Assembly: GCA_017516745.1 (NCBI GenBank)
Contig: JAFXBF010000012.1
Span: 1-64,000, forward strand
DNA from: Clostridia bacterium
Lineage (GTDB): Bacteria; Bacillota; Clostridia; Oscillospirales; Acutalibacteraceae
Reading direction: 5' to 3'
Length of the DNA: 64,000 nt
Position numbers and translations under genes: made by a program. This document shows positions 33,861-41,827 of the stretch, piece by piece. Under the pieces are notes generated by a model. That model saw only the letters and a program-made list of their open reading frames with translations. It made no database searches and was not told where the DNA came from. Within the stretch, counting starts at the first letter, position 1, and the number at the start of each line of letters is the position of its first letter.

Positions 33861-35003
33861 TTATATTCCTAAAATCTGTTTTTTCTTTGCTGCGAATTCT
33901 TCTTCGGAGATTATGCCTTGTTCAAGCAATTCTTTGTATTCCCTCAGCTCTTTTATCGTATTGCCGGACTCATTTTTCTGTGTATTTTCTGTTGACTGAA
34001 TTACGGGTGCCTGTAAAACAATAGGCTGTATCTTAGGTGCATTTATTTTTTCGCTGATTGCTCTGTGTAAATCAAGATAATTCTCCAACGCTAAAAAACT
34101 TTTGCTTTTACCATTTGAAACAATTTTAATGCAATTAAAAGTTTTTTTAGCACTGACGGAAGATACATTATCTAATGGAAATGTTACTGCTTTGCCAAAA
34201 AGTGTTCTGCCTGTTATAAATTTATCGTTTACAGTTAAGGTGCAATCTTTAATCATGTTGTAAAGTATAACAGCAACTATACATAGTATAAGAAATAATA
34301 TAGCAATCCAGGTGGTGGGCAATTCAAATGGCTCATAGTAGTCATTCATAAAGGGGTAATCTATGGGATAACCATACATATAAAGTGTATATGTATCAAC
34401 AAACCAATTATCGTTTGAAGCATACAAAAAGCCGGAAATTACACCGAAAACTGTTGAGAACATAAGAGATATTTTTCCAAACAGTTTAAATTTGTTGAGC
34501 ATTTTTTTGTGTATGATACTTTGCGTGAATGCGTTTTCGACCAAAACAACTGTATTGAAAACCTCAATGTTTTTGTTTAACATATATGTACATAACTCTG
34601 TTCTGTTTTTTAAAAATCGAACAGTATGCTTTTTGCCAATGCTGTTAGTGAAAACAATACCGCTAAAAGAAGTTTCGTTGACTCGACGAAGTGATTCAAC
34701 GGGAATCGAGAAAGCTTTACCGAATAACTTTTTTCCGTGAATACCGTAATCGTCAATTTCTAAAGCAGATTTATTAACGGCAAAAAAGCAAAGTAAACCG
34801 ATTAATACAAAAGAAGCGGCAATAATTAAAGATAATACGCCCCATGCATCGTCAGTGCCTGTTTCCGACATACCAAAGCAATCAGAAAGAAGAATTATCA
34901 AAAATGTCATCACGGGGACAAAAATTGCTAAGCCTATAAGAAATTTAAGTAAAGGCTTTGCTGAAAGAAATTGGCCTCGAATTGAATTAGAGTTGTTTTC
35001 CAT
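33861..35003 (-). CDS. Membrane protein with PH-like domains and C-terminal SHOCT domain
   Basis: 380 residues. Four hydrophobic segments occur in two pairs (residues ~17-38, ~50-70, ~165-185 and ~215-240). Each pair is followed by a beta-rich region of about 70 residues resembling bacterial PH-like domains (LEIDDYGIHGKKLFGKAFSIPVESL; LTVNDKFITGRTLFGKAVTFPLDNV), so the protein looks internally duplicated. The tail is a SHOCT motif (LREYKELLEQGIISEEEFAAKKKQIL). It lies under a perfect consensus promoter whose spacer is a palindromic operator, opposite a small XRE regulator. Envelope-stress or phage-related roles are possible, but nothing proves them. Confidence 0.82.
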   Translation of the reverse strand: MENNSNSIRGQFLSAKPLLKFLIGLAIFVPVMTFLIILLSDCFGMSETGTDDAWGVLSLIIAASFVLIGLLCFFAVNKSALEIDDYGIHGKKLFGKAFSIPVESLRRVNETSFSGIVFTNSIGKKHTVRFLKNRTELCTYMLNKNIEVFNTVVLVENAFTQSIIHKKMLNKFKLFGKISLMFSTVFGVISGFLYASNDNWFVDTYTLYMYGYPIDYPFMNDYYEPFELPTTWIAILFLILCIVAVILYNMIKDCTLTVNDKFITGRTLFGKAVTFPLDNVSSVSAKKTFNCIKIVSNGKSKSFLALENYLDLHRAISEKINAPKIQPIVLQAPVIQSTENTQKNESGNTIKELREYKELLEQGIISEEEFAAKKKQILGI

Positions 35004-35058
35004 AATTATACATCCTTAAACTTTATTAACTCAACCTATAATTATCAAGTTGATTCAA

Positions 35059-35087
35059 ATTATATAACAACAAAAAGTTGTTGTCAA
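35059..35087 (-). promoter_or_regulatory. Perfect consensus promoter of the SHOCT operon
   Basis: Minus strand: TTGACA (35087-35082), 17-bp spacer, TATAAT (35064-35059). The spacer is entirely occupied by the palindromic operator, so a bound repressor would block it. Confidence 0.9.
35064..35086. promoter_or_regulatory. Palindromic operator copy 1
   Basis: AACAAC-AAAAA-GTTGTT (35066-35071 and 35077-35082) inside a 23-bp unit. It covers the spacer of the SHOCT promoter. It is 21/23 identical to copy 2, 46 bp away. A Cro/CI-type protein is encoded next door at 35153. Confidence 0.8.
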
Positions 35088-35109
35088 TAACTAATAATGG
35101 GATTTTTAT

Positions 35110-35132
35110 ATAACAATAAAAAGTTGTTATCA
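35110..35132. promoter_or_regulatory. Palindromic operator copy 2
   Basis: ATAACAA (35110-35116) and TTGTTAT (35124-35130) with an AAAAA-containing centre. It sits about 20 bp before the XRE gene and just after a candidate XRE promoter (TTGTCA at 35081, 18-bp spacer, TTTATA at 35105), which is the place for autorepression. Confidence 0.75.
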
Positions 35133-35152
35133 TTAGTAATGAGGTGATGACA

Positions 35153-35467
35153 ATGGTTAAGAATCTTAAGAAATTGCGTACTGCGGCAAATATAAGTCAG
35201 CAACAACTGGCAGATGTTATAGGTGTTAGCCAGCAGTCAATAAATAAGTACGAAAACCATAGTGTTGAGCCTGATATAGCTACTTTGACAGCTATTGCAA
35301 ATTACTTCAAAACATCGGTAGATTACCTTATAGGAAATACCGATATAGAAAGGCGTATTGAAGCTGTGCACCGTTTTGATTTGAACGAAGAAGAACAGCG
35401 TGTTATCGAAAAATACAGATGTCTTTCCGATAGAGATAAAAGGATAATAAATATAGTATTAGATTAA
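35153..35467 (+). CDS. XRE/Cro-CI family transcriptional regulator
   Basis: 104 residues from ATG 35153, with GAGGTGA 5 nt upstream; the open GTG at 35144 overlaps that site. The N-terminal helix-turn-helix (residues ~3-57) reads LKKLRTAANISQQQLADVIGVSQQSINKYENHSVEPDIATLTAIANYF, followed by SVDYLIGNTD. The C-terminal ~40 residues are helical and charged and probably dimerise. It is divergent from two SHOCT membrane proteins, and two palindromic sites lie in the 149-bp gap, so it most likely represses both them and itself. The signal that releases it is unknown. Confidence 0.92.
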   Translation: MVKNLKKLRTAANISQQQLADVIGVSQQSINKYENHSVEPDIATLTAIANYFKTSVDYLIGNTDIERRIEAVHRFDLNEEEQRVIEKYRCLSDRDKRIINIVLD

Positions 35468-35475
35468 TGCTTTAT

Positions 35476-35502
35476 TACCTCACATAATGTGGGGTATTTT
35501 TT
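35476..35502 (+). terminator. Terminator of the XRE gene
   Basis: TACCTCACA (35476-35484) pairs with TGTGGGGTA (35488-35496), then TTTTTT. Confidence 0.75.
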
Positions 35503-35560
35503 ATGCAAAGGTGTTAATTACAGTTTGTAGGGTTGATTTGCAAGCGAAAAGGTAATTGTC

Positions 35561-35686
35561 AAAAGCTCCCTTTGAAGGGAGCTGTCACGAAGTGACTGAG
35601 GGTTGCTTGTAAGAATTCAATCAACATAAAATCTTGCAATCCTCCGTCACGGCTTACGCCGTGCCACCTCCTTTGAAAAGGAGGTT
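35561..35686. repeat. Complex palindromic dispersed repeat
   Basis: A chain of perfect hairpins: AGCTCCCTT/AAGGGAGCT (35564-35572/35575-35583), GTCAC/GTGAC (35584-35588/35592-35596), CACGGC/GCCGTG (35648-35653/35658-35663), ACCTCCTT/AAGGAGGT (35666-35673/35678-35685). The left half is roughly the inverse complement of the right half, giving a ~126-nt foldback. I have seen sequences of this type repeated in Ruminococcaceae and Faecalibacterium genomes; it looks like a non-autonomous miniature element. Confidence 0.7.
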
Positions 35687-35709
35687 AGTGCTCGCAATCA
35701 ACGCTATTC

Positions 35710-35749
35710 GTAGGGGCGAATTTGACGGACGACCAAAGGTCGCCCCTAC
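35710..35749. repeat. GTAGGGGCGA inverted repeat element
   Basis: GTAGGGGCGA (35710-35719) pairs with TCGCCCCTAC (35740-35749), with an inner CGACC/GGTCG. Related elements beginning TGTAGGG or GGGGCAATTC occur at 53532-53607, 54747-54766 and near 60179. The rest of 35750-35924 is AT-rich with no gene that I can support. Confidence 0.65.
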
Positions 35750-35924
35750 AAATTGCAATTCGCCAAAATTCGTTTCGTCAAAACTGCCAAATTTATTTTT
35801 GGCGGTTAGTAATGAATTTTTATTGTTTATTTTGTTAGTTATGACGGAAAAAGAGGGGCGAAAAGGGGCTTCTATATGTATATATAATAAAAGTAAAAAA
35901 ATATGAAATTTTTTGAAAAAACGC

Positions 35925-35953
35925 TTGCATTCTGCACAATATTATGTTATTAT
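35925..35953 (+). promoter_or_regulatory. Main promoter of the S10-spc-alpha operon
   Basis: TTGCAT (35925-35930), 17-bp spacer, TATTAT (35948-35953). It lies about 280 bp before rpsJ, leaving a long leader. Confidence 0.75.
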
Positions 35954-35959
35954 ACTGGA

Positions 35960-36236
35960 GCATGCTATTGGATAGTGTGCAGATATGCGTAGAAACGGAA
36001 GGTGGCTGCTCACCGAAGCAGGGAATTTCCGTGGAGCATGTCCGATCATCGAACCGGGCGACTAGTAATAGTTCTCATCCTCGATCCGTCTTCTCACGGA
36101 CGAACAAGGGGTGAATTTGCGCTTATGGCCACCGGAAAGTAGTTCAGATACTTTTCGGATTTTGAATGGCTCGGTTAGAAACACCCGGGGCAGTGTGCTA
36201 AAAGCGCAGCCCGCCAAATTTTTAGGAGGCGTAACA
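35960..36236 (+). ncRNA. Structured leader RNA of the S10 operon
   Basis: About 275 nt between promoter and rpsJ with no supported ORF. Visible helices: ACGGAA/TTCCGT (35995-36000/36027-36032) enclosing two mutually exclusive small stems (GGTG/CACC and CTGCT/AGCAG), TCCGT/ACGGA (36085-36089/36096-36100), and a long hairpin CCGGAAAGTA/TACTTTTCGG (36132-36141/36149-36158). TGGAGCATG occurs twice (35956, 36032). CGCC at 36212 could pair with the end of the Shine-Dalgarno. Autogenous control by a ribosomal protein (L4 in other bacteria) would be the natural hypothesis; I cannot match it to a named family by eye. Confidence 0.65.
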
Positions 36237-36548
36237 ATGGCAGTCAAAAACAAGATCAGAATCAGACTCAAGAGCTACGATCACAACCTCGTAGACAAAG
36301 CAGCAGAGAAAATCGTTGAAACCGCAAGACGCACAAACGCTCAGGTTTCCGGTCCCGTTCCGCTGCCCACAGAGAAGGAGATCGTAACAATTCTCCGCGC
36401 TGTTCACAAGTACAAGGATTCCCGTGAGCAGTTTGAGCAGAGAACACACAAAAGGCTTATCGACATCATCAGACCCTCAAACAAGACTGTTGAAGCTCTC
36501 ACAGCACTTGAGCTTCCCGCAGGCGTAGAGATCGAGATCAAGCTGTAA
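36237..36548 (+). CDS. rpsJ: 30S ribosomal protein S10
   Basis: 103 residues, normal length. It starts [20 protein letters not shown] and contains [10 protein letters not shown] and RTHKRLIDI, all diagnostic. S10 sits in the 30S head and, as NusE with NusB, also serves in rRNA antitermination. The in-frame upstream extension to 36111 is leader RNA, because TTAGGAGGCG sits just before ATG 36237. First gene of the operon and followed by a structured 99-nt gap. Confidence 0.98.
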   Translation: MAVKNKIRIRLKSYDHNLVDKAAEKIVETARRTNAQVSGPVPLPTEKEIVTILRAVHKYKDSREQFEQRTHKRLIDIIRPSNKTVEALTALELPAGVEIEIKL

Positions 36549-36552
36549 AATC

Positions 36553-36620
36553 ACCTGTTCCCTATATTATATACATCATAATATAGTACGTTTCACAGGT
36601 CATGTTGGCTGAACGCCAAC
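36553..36620 (+). promoter_or_regulatory. Hairpins in the rpsJ-rplC intergenic region
   Basis: ACCTGT (36553-36558) with ACAGGT (36595-36600) closes a helix containing CTATATTAT/ATAATATAG (36562-36570/36578-36586). A second hairpin GTTGGC/GCCAAC follows (36604-36609/36615-36620), just ahead of the rplC ribosome binding site. No U-run, so a processing or protein-binding site is more likely than a terminator. Confidence 0.6.
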
Positions 36621-36647
36621 CAATAACCGAAAGGAGACAAAGTCAAA

Positions 36648-37283
36648 ATGCAAAAAGGTATTATCGGCAAGAAGATCGGTATGACACAGATCTTCGATGC
36701 GAACGGCAAGGTTGTTCCGGTAACTGTTGTTGAGGCAGGTCCCTGCCCCGTAACACAGAAGAAGACAATCGAGAACGACGGTTACGAGTCCGTTCAGCTC
36801 GGCTTCCAGGATGTAAAGGTCGAGCGTCTTACAAAGCCCCTCAAGGGTCACTTTGCTAAGGCAGACGTCGCTCCCAAGAAGGTTCTCAAGGAATTCAGAC
36901 TTTCTGATATTTCCGGTGTGAACGTCGGCGACGTTATCAAGGCTGATATCTTTGCTGCCGGCGACATGGTTGATGTCACGGGCACAAGCAAGGGTAAAGG
37001 CACAGCAGGCGCAATCAAGAGATGGAACTTCTCTCGCCTGAAGGAATCCCACGGTACAGGTCCTGTCGCAAGACACGCAGGTTCCCTGGGCGCATGTAGC
37101 GATCCTTCCCGTGTTTACAAGGGAAAGAAGCTCGCAGGTCACCTCGGTAACGAGAAGGTCACAGTTCAGAATCTCAGCATTGTCAAGATCGACGCAGAGA
37201 ACAATCTCATCGCTATCAAGGGCGCCATCCCCGGCCCCAAGGGCAGCTTCGTCGTAATCAAAGACACTTGCAAGAAAGCGTAA
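36648..37283 (+). CDS. rplC: 50S ribosomal protein L3
   Basis: 211 residues. MQKGIIGKKIGMTQIFDANGK is the standard start, and the long loop VTGTSKGKGTAGAIKRWNF reaches toward the peptidyl transferase centre; HGTGPVARHAGSLGACSDPSRV follows. L3 binds 23S rRNA early in assembly. AAAGGAG lies 11 nt upstream. rplD begins 16 nt later. Confidence 0.98.
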   Translation: MQKGIIGKKIGMTQIFDANGKVVPVTVVEAGPCPVTQKKTIENDGYESVQLGFQDVKVERLTKPLKGHFAKADVAPKKVLKEFRLSDISGVNVGDVIKADIFAAGDMVDVTGTSKGKGTAGAIKRWNFSRLKESHGTGPVARHAGSLGACSDPSRVYKGKKLAGHLGNEKVTVQNLSIVKIDAENNLIAIKGAIPGPKGSFVVIKDTCKKA

Positions 37284-37299
37284 GAAGGGAGTGTACTAA

Positions 37300-37923
37300 A
37301 TGCCAACAGTATCAGTATTTGATGTAAGCGGAAAGAAAGTTTCCGATATCGAGCTTGCAGACAGCATTTTCGCTATCGAGCCGAATATGTACGCAATGCA
37401 TCTCGTAGTAGTCAACTATTTGGCTAACCAGCGTCAGGGTACACAGTCAACCCGTACACGCTCAGAGGTAAGCGGAGGCGGCAAGAAGCCCTGGAGACAG
37501 AAGGGTTCAGGCCGTGCTCGTCAGGGCTCCACAAGAGCTCCCCAGTGGTACCACGGCGGTATCGCCCACGGTCCCAAGCCCCGTACCTACGGTGGCGACA
37601 TCAACAAGAAGGTCAGAAGACTTGCTATGAAGTCTGCTCTCTCTTCTAAGGTTGCAGGTGAGGAGCTTGTAGTTCTCGACTCCTTCAAGCTTGAGGCAAT
37701 CAAGACAAAGGAAGTTGTCAAGACTCTCAGCGCTCTCAACACCGGCAAGAAGACACTTATCGTTCTCCCCGAGAAGGATGACGTTGTCTACAGAAGCGCA
37801 CGCAACATTGCAGGCGTAAAGGTTTCGCTTGTAAACACTTTGAATGTATACGACATTCTTAACTGCGACACTATCGTAGTTCTCAAGGATGCTGTTGCAA
37901 AGATCGAGGAGGTTTACGCATGA
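37300..37923 (+). CDS. rplD: 50S ribosomal protein L4
   Basis: 207 residues. The conserved exit-tunnel loop [22 protein letters not shown] is visible at residues ~60-82, followed by the alpha/beta domain. In some bacteria L4 represses its own operon by binding the leader, which makes it the first candidate ligand for the leader at 35960-36236. The stop overlaps rplW by 4 nt. Confidence 0.98.
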   Translation: MPTVSVFDVSGKKVSDIELADSIFAIEPNMYAMHLVVVNYLANQRQGTQSTRTRSEVSGGGKKPWRQKGSGRARQGSTRAPQWYHGGIAHGPKPRTYGGDINKKVRRLAMKSALSSKVAGEELVVLDSFKLEAIKTKEVVKTLSALNTGKKTLIVLPEKDDVVYRSARNIAGVKVSLVNTLNVYDILNCDTIVVLKDAVAKIEEVYA

Positions 37924-38219
37924 GCAAGTTAGCACAGGATATCATCATCCGTCCTCTTATCACAGAGGAAAGCATGGCAGGCACAGCATTCAAGAAGTAC
38001 AGCTTCGTAGTTGCTAAGGATGCCAACAAGATTGAAATCGCTCAGGCTGTTGAAAAGCTTTTCGAGGGCACAAAGGTTGCTAAGGTTAACACAGTTAACT
38101 GCACCGGCAAGCTCCGCAGATACGGCCGCTACGAGGGTATGACAGCTTCCTGGAAGAAGGCAGTTGTTACTCTTACAGAAGAGTCCAAGACCATCGAGTT
38201 CTTCGACGGTATGATGTAA
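37920..38219 (+). CDS. rplW: 50S ribosomal protein L23
   Basis: 99 residues. [41 protein letters not shown] is the diagnostic start; [17 protein letters not shown] is the extended loop at the tunnel exit. L23 docks the signal recognition particle, whose RNA is encoded at 54963, and trigger factor. Overlaps rplD by ATGA. Confidence 0.98.
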   Translation: MSKLAQDIIIRPLITEESMAGTAFKKYSFVVAKDANKIEIAQAVEKLFEGTKVAKVNTVNCTGKLRRYGRYEGMTASWKKAVVTLTEESKTIEFFDGMM

Positions 38220-38223
38220 TCAC

Positions 38224-38252
38224 AATATTTATTATATAAAGTAATAAATATT
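38224..38252 (+). promoter_or_regulatory. AT-rich hairpin in the rplW-rplB gap
   Basis: AATATTTATTA (38224-38234) pairs perfectly with TAATAAATATT (38242-38252). The gap is 109 nt, large for this operon. A short GC-richer pairing (GGTATG/CATACTCC region, 38278-38300) follows before the rplB ribosome binding site. Confidence 0.55.
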
Positions 38253-38328
38253 TAAAACAATTATTATCCGGCGGTAAGGTATGGAGCAAGACATACTCCG
38301 CGAAGCCGCTTTAAGGAGAGTGAAACTT

Positions 38329-39162
38329 ATGTCTATAAAGATCTATAGCCCGACAACAAACGCAAGACGTAATATGTCGGTTACAGATTACTCAGGACTT
38401 TCAAAGGTAGCACCTCATAAGAGCCTTCTCGCTCCGATGAACAAAAAGTCCGGCCGTAACAGCTACGGCAGAATCACAGTCCGCCACCGTGGCGGCGGCA
38501 ACCGTACAAAGTACCGTATCATTGATTTCAAGAGAAACAAGTTCGGTATCAACGCTACAGTTGAGACAATCGAGTACGATCCCAACCGCTCCGCTCACAT
38601 CGCACTCCTCAAGTATGAGGACGGCGAATTCAGATACATCCTCGCTCCCGAGGGTCTGAAGGTCGGCGCAACAGTCAGAGCCGGTGAGGATGCAGATATC
38701 ATCCCCGGTAATGCACTTCCCCTTGTAAACATCCCCGTTGGTACTTTCGTACACAACGTTGAGCTTTACCCCGGCAGAGGCGGCCAGCTTGCAAGAGCAG
38801 CAGGTAACTGCGCACAGCTTATGGCTAAGGAAGGCGTTTACGCTCTTCTCCGTCTCCCCTCCGGTGAACTCAGAAACGTACCTGTTACCTGTATGGCTAC
38901 AGTCGGTGTTGTCGGCAACGGCACACACGAGAATGTCAAGATCGGTAAAGCAGGCCGCAAGCGTCACATGGGTTGGAGACCCACAGTCCGTGGTTCGGTT
39001 ATGAACCCCTGCGATCACCCCCACGGTGGTGGTGAGGGTAAGTCCCCCATCGGTCGTCCCGGTCCCGTAACACCTTGGGGCAAGCCCGCTCTCGGTCTCA
39101 AGACAAGAGCTCACAAGAAGCCTTCCGACAAGCTTATCGTAAAGCGTCGTAACGGCAAGTAA
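38329..39162 (+). CDS. rplB: 50S ribosomal protein L2
   Basis: 277 residues from ATG 38329 (AAGGAGAG upstream; the open frame from 38281 is untranslated gap). [18 protein letters not shown] near residue 50 and [18 protein letters not shown] near the C-terminus with the conserved His are diagnostic. L2 is required for subunit association and peptidyl transferase assembly. Confidence 0.98.
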   Translation: MSIKIYSPTTNARRNMSVTDYSGLSKVAPHKSLLAPMNKKSGRNSYGRITVRHRGGGNRTKYRIIDFKRNKFGINATVETIEYDPNRSAHIALLKYEDGEFRYILAPEGLKVGATVRAGEDADIIPGNALPLVNIPVGTFVHNVELYPGRGGQLARAAGNCAQLMAKEGVYALLRLPSGELRNVPVTCMATVGVVGNGTHENVKIGKAGRKRHMGWRPTVRGSVMNPCDHPHGGGEGKSPIGRPGPVTPWGKPALGLKTRAHKKPSDKLIVKRRNGK

Positions 39163-39186
39163 GTTGATGAAAGGAGCTAAAAAGTA

Positions 39187-39462
39187 ATGGGTAGAAGTGT
39201 TAAAAAAGGACCTTTCGTGCAACCCAAGCTGCTCGAAAGAGTTTTGGAAATGAACAAGAACGGCGAAAAGACAGTCCTCAAGACTTGGAGCCGCAGTTCA
39301 ACGATCTTCCCGGACTTTGTCGGCCACACCTTCGCTGTTCACGACGGACGTAAGCACGTTCCGGTATATGTAACAGAGGATATGGTCGGTCACAAGCTCG
39401 GTGAGTTCGCTCCGACGAGAACCTTCAAGGGTCACGCCGGTTCAAAAACATCAAACAGATAA
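39187..39462 (+). CDS. rpsS: 30S ribosomal protein S19
   Basis: 91 residues. [19 protein letters not shown] and [35 protein letters not shown] identify it. S19 sits in the 30S head near S13 and contacts the 50S subunit. GGAGCTAAAAAGTA precedes the ATG. Confidence 0.98.
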   Translation: MGRSVKKGPFVQPKLLERVLEMNKNGEKTVLKTWSRSSTIFPDFVGHTFAVHDGRKHVPVYVTEDMVGHKLGEFAPTRTFKGHAGSKTSNR

Positions 39463-39483
39463 GGTCGAAAGGAGTGTAATTAA

Positions 39484-39819
39484 ATGCAAGCAACAGCTAA
39501 AGCAACCTTCGTGCGCATCGCACCCCGCAAGGTTCAGATCGTGCTTGACTTAATCCGCAATCAGCCTGTTGATAAAGCGGTAGCAATTCTCAAATACACG
39601 CCCAAGGCCGCGTGTGAACCCGTTGGCAAGCTGCTCAAGTCAGCAATCGCTAACGCTGAGAATAACAACGATATGGATGTTTCCAAGCTCTACGTTGCAT
39701 CCTGCAACGTTGGCCCCGGTCCCATCCTTAAGAGAATCAGACCCAGAGCTCAGGGTCGTGCGAACAGAATCAACAAGAGAACTTCGCACATCACCATCAC
39801 TCTGGCAGAGAAAGAATAA
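39484..39819 (+). CDS. rplV: 50S ribosomal protein L22
   Basis: 111 residues. [26 protein letters not shown] at the start and the tunnel-lining hairpin [27 protein letters not shown] at the end identify it. Changes in this hairpin cause macrolide resistance in other bacteria; no deletion is apparent here. Strong Shine-Dalgarno GAAAGGAG. Confidence 0.98.
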   Translation: MQATAKATFVRIAPRKVQIVLDLIRNQPVDKAVAILKYTPKAACEPVGKLLKSAIANAENNNDMDVSKLYVASCNVGPGPILKRIRPRAQGRANRINKRTSHITITLAEKE

Positions 39820-39838
39820 GAAAGGAGGAGGTTAAATT

Positions 39839-40510
39839 ATGGGACAGAAAATTAATCCTACCGGTCTTAGAATCGGTGTCATCAAAGATTGGGAATCCCG
39901 TTGGTATGCAGACGCAAACAGCTTCGGCGATACACTCGTTGAAGACTACAATCTCCGTGAATACCTCCTCAAGGCACTTGCTCCCGCAGGTGTTCCGAAG
40001 GTAGAGATTGAGCGTGACGCTAAGCGTGTCCGTATCAACATTCACTGTGCAAAGCCCGGTATGGTTATCGGCCGTGGCGGCAGCGAGATCGAGAAGCTTA
40101 AGAAGATCTGCGAGAAGAAGATCTCCGGCGATAAGGAAGTCTTCATCAACATCGTAGAAGTTAAGCAGCCCGACCTTGACGCACAGCTCGTTGCTGAGAG
40201 CATTGCTGCTCAGCTTGAAAAGAGAGTTTCCTTCCGCCGTGCACTCAAGCAGGCTATCAGCCGCACAATGAAGCTCGGTGCAAAGGGTATCAAGACTCAG
40301 GTTTCCGGCCGTATCGGCGGTGCAGAAATTGCCCGTACAGAGCAGTATCACGAGGGTACAATCCCGCTGCAGACAATCCGTGCCGATATCGACTATGGCT
40401 TCGCAGAAGCACACACAACCTACGGCATCATCGGTGTCAAGGTTTGGATCTACAAGGGCGAGGTTCTTCACGATGCTCGTAAGCCTCGCAGGGAAGGAGG
40501 AGCAAAGTAA
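39839..40510 (+). CDS. rpsC: 30S ribosomal protein S3
   Basis: 223 residues. [24 protein letters not shown], the KH domain [18 protein letters not shown] (residues ~75-95), and the C-terminal [27 protein letters not shown] are diagnostic. With S4 and S5 it lines the mRNA entry tunnel. The TAA stop shares one base with the rplP ATG. Confidence 0.98.
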   Translation: MGQKINPTGLRIGVIKDWESRWYADANSFGDTLVEDYNLREYLLKALAPAGVPKVEIERDAKRVRINIHCAKPGMVIGRGGSEIEKLKKICEKKISGDKEVFINIVEVKQPDLDAQLVAESIAAQLEKRVSFRRALKQAISRTMKLGAKGIKTQVSGRIGGAEIARTEQYHEGTIPLQTIRADIDYGFAEAHTTYGIIGVKVWIYKGEVLHDARKPRREGGAK

Positions 40511-40935
40511 TGCTGTTACCGAAGCGTGTAAAATACCGTAGAGTACAGAGAGGCCGTCTTAAGGGCGCTGCTCACCGTGGTAACAAGGTTACTTACGGCC
40601 AGTTCGGTCTTCAGGCTCTCGAACCCGCATGGATTACCTCAAACCAGATTGAGGCAGCCCGTATCGCTATGACCCGTTACACAAAGCGTGGCGGTCAGGT
40701 ATGGATCAAGATTTTCCCCGACAAGCCGATTACAGAGAAGCCCGCTGAAACCCGAATGGGTTCCGGTAAAGGTTCTCCGGAATATTGGGTAGCAGTTGTT
40801 AAGCCCGGCAGAGTTATGTTTGAGGTTGCCGGTGTTGACGAAGCTGTAGCACGTGAGGCTATGCGTCTCGCTGCAAACAAACTGCCTATCAAGTGCAAGT
40901 TTGTAACTAAGGAAGAAACGGATGGTGAGCAATAA
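40510..40935 (+). CDS. rplP: 50S ribosomal protein L16
   Basis: 141 residues. [19 protein letters not shown] and the conserved [25 protein letters not shown] (residues ~75-100) identify it. It contacts the elbow of A-site tRNA. Overlaps both neighbours by one base, so translation is tightly coupled. The GGAAGGAGG ahead lies inside rpsC. Confidence 0.98.
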   Translation: MLLPKRVKYRRVQRGRLKGAAHRGNKVTYGQFGLQALEPAWITSNQIEAARIAMTRYTKRGGQVWIKIFPDKPITEKPAETRMGSGKGSPEYWVAVVKPGRVMFEVAGVDEAVAREAMRLAANKLPIKCKFVTKEETDGEQ

Positions 40936-41138
40936 TGAAAGCCAGTGAAATCAGAAAGCTTTCCGCTAAAGAGCTGGATGCTAAGCTGCTTGAGCTGAAG
41001 GACGAGCTGTTTAAACTGCGCTTCCAGCAAGCCGTTAATCAGCTCGACAATCCGATGCGCATCAGTGCTGTAAAGAAGGATATCGCAAGAATCAAGACAG
41101 TTCAGCGTGATATCGAACTTCACGGCACAGAGGCTTAA
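40935..41138 (+). CDS. rpmC: 50S ribosomal protein L29
   Basis: 67 residues, two long helices: [31 protein letters not shown], then [19 protein letters not shown]29 lies beside L23 at the tunnel exit. Coupled to rplP by a 1-nt overlap. Confidence 0.98.
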   Translation: MKASEIRKLSAKELDAKLLELKDELFKLRFQQAVNQLDNPMRISAVKKDIARIKTVQRDIELHGTEA

Positions 41139-41155
41139 AGAGGAGGTCAAGTTCA

Positions 41156-41413
41156 ATGAGCGAAAGAAACCTTAGAAAAACAAGAGTCGGTATCGTAACC
41201 AGCGACAAGATGGATAAGACAGTTGTCGTTTCCGTTAAGGACAGAGTTCCGCACCCTCTCTACAAGAAAATCATCAACAACACAATCAAGCTGAAGGCAC
41301 ACGACGAAAACAATGAGTGTGGTATCGGCGACCGCGTACTCGTTATGGAGACACGCCCCATGTCCAAGGACAAGAGATGGCGCGTAGTTGAGATCATCGA
41401 GAAGGCAAAGTAA
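41156..41413 (+). CDS. rpsQ: 30S ribosomal protein S17
   Basis: 85 residues. [30 protein letters not shown] and [19 protein letters not shown] are diagnostic of this OB-fold primary binder of 16S rRNA. AGAGGAGGTC precedes the ATG. Confidence 0.98.
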   Translation: MSERNLRKTRVGIVTSDKMDKTVVVSVKDRVPHPLYKKIINNTIKLKAHDENNECGIGDRVLVMETRPMSKDKRWRVVEIIEKAK

Positions 41414-41442
41414 TTTCACGCTAGTGTAAGGAGGCAAATACT

Positions 41443-41811
41443 GTGATACAGCAACAGACTTACCTTAAGGTAGCCGACAACACAGGCGCAAAGGAAATTA
41501 TGTGCATCCGTGTTCTCGGCGGTACCAAGAAGAGATATGCTCATGTAGGCGACGTCATTGTTGCTTCTGTTAAAAAAGCAACACCCGGCGGAGTTGTCAA
41601 GAAGGGTGATGTTGTTAAGGCTGTCGTAGTTCGTACAGCATTCAGCATCCGCCGTGATGACGGCACATACATTCGTTTCGACGAAAACGCAGCCGTTATC
41701 ATCAAGGAAGACAAGAATCCCAGGGGCACTCGTATTTTCGGGCCGGTAGCAAGAGAGCTTCGTGATAAGGATTTCACAAAGATTCTCTCTCTCGCTCCCG
41801 AAGTGCTTTAA
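41443..41811 (+). CDS. rplN: 50S ribosomal protein L14
   Basis: 122 residues, starting at GTG 41443 with AAGGAGG upstream. [48 protein letters not shown] and [21 protein letters not shown] identify it. L14 forms an inter-subunit bridge and is the docking site of silencing factor RsfS. Confidence 0.98.
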   Translation: MIQQQTYLKVADNTGAKEIMCIRVLGGTKKRYAHVGDVIVASVKKATPGGVVKKGDVVKAVVVRTAFSIRRDDGTYIRFDENAAVIIKEDKNPRGTRIFGPVARELRDKDFTKILSLAPEVL

Positions 41812-41827
41812 TGGAGGTACTTTGATA

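Noticed and set aside
35634-35906. 90-aa plus-strand frame
   Set aside because: It is read through palindromic repeats and AT-rich sequence, without a ribosome binding site.
36111-36236. N-terminal extension of S10 by 42 residues
   Set aside because: The extension falls in the structured leader, and AGGAGG lies directly before the ATG at 36237, which matches the usual S10 start.
35960-36236. Known riboswitch class in the S10 leader
   Set aside because: No core motif of the common riboswitches that I could recognise (for example TPP, FMN, SAM, T-box) is present, and the gene context is ribosomal.
38401-39222. Long minus-strand open frame opposite rplB (273 aa) and similar long antisense frames, for example 17048-17890, 26154-26987 and 39797-40471
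   Set aside because: They are Cys/Val-rich shadows of strongly expressed genes, lack ribosome binding sites, and match no family.
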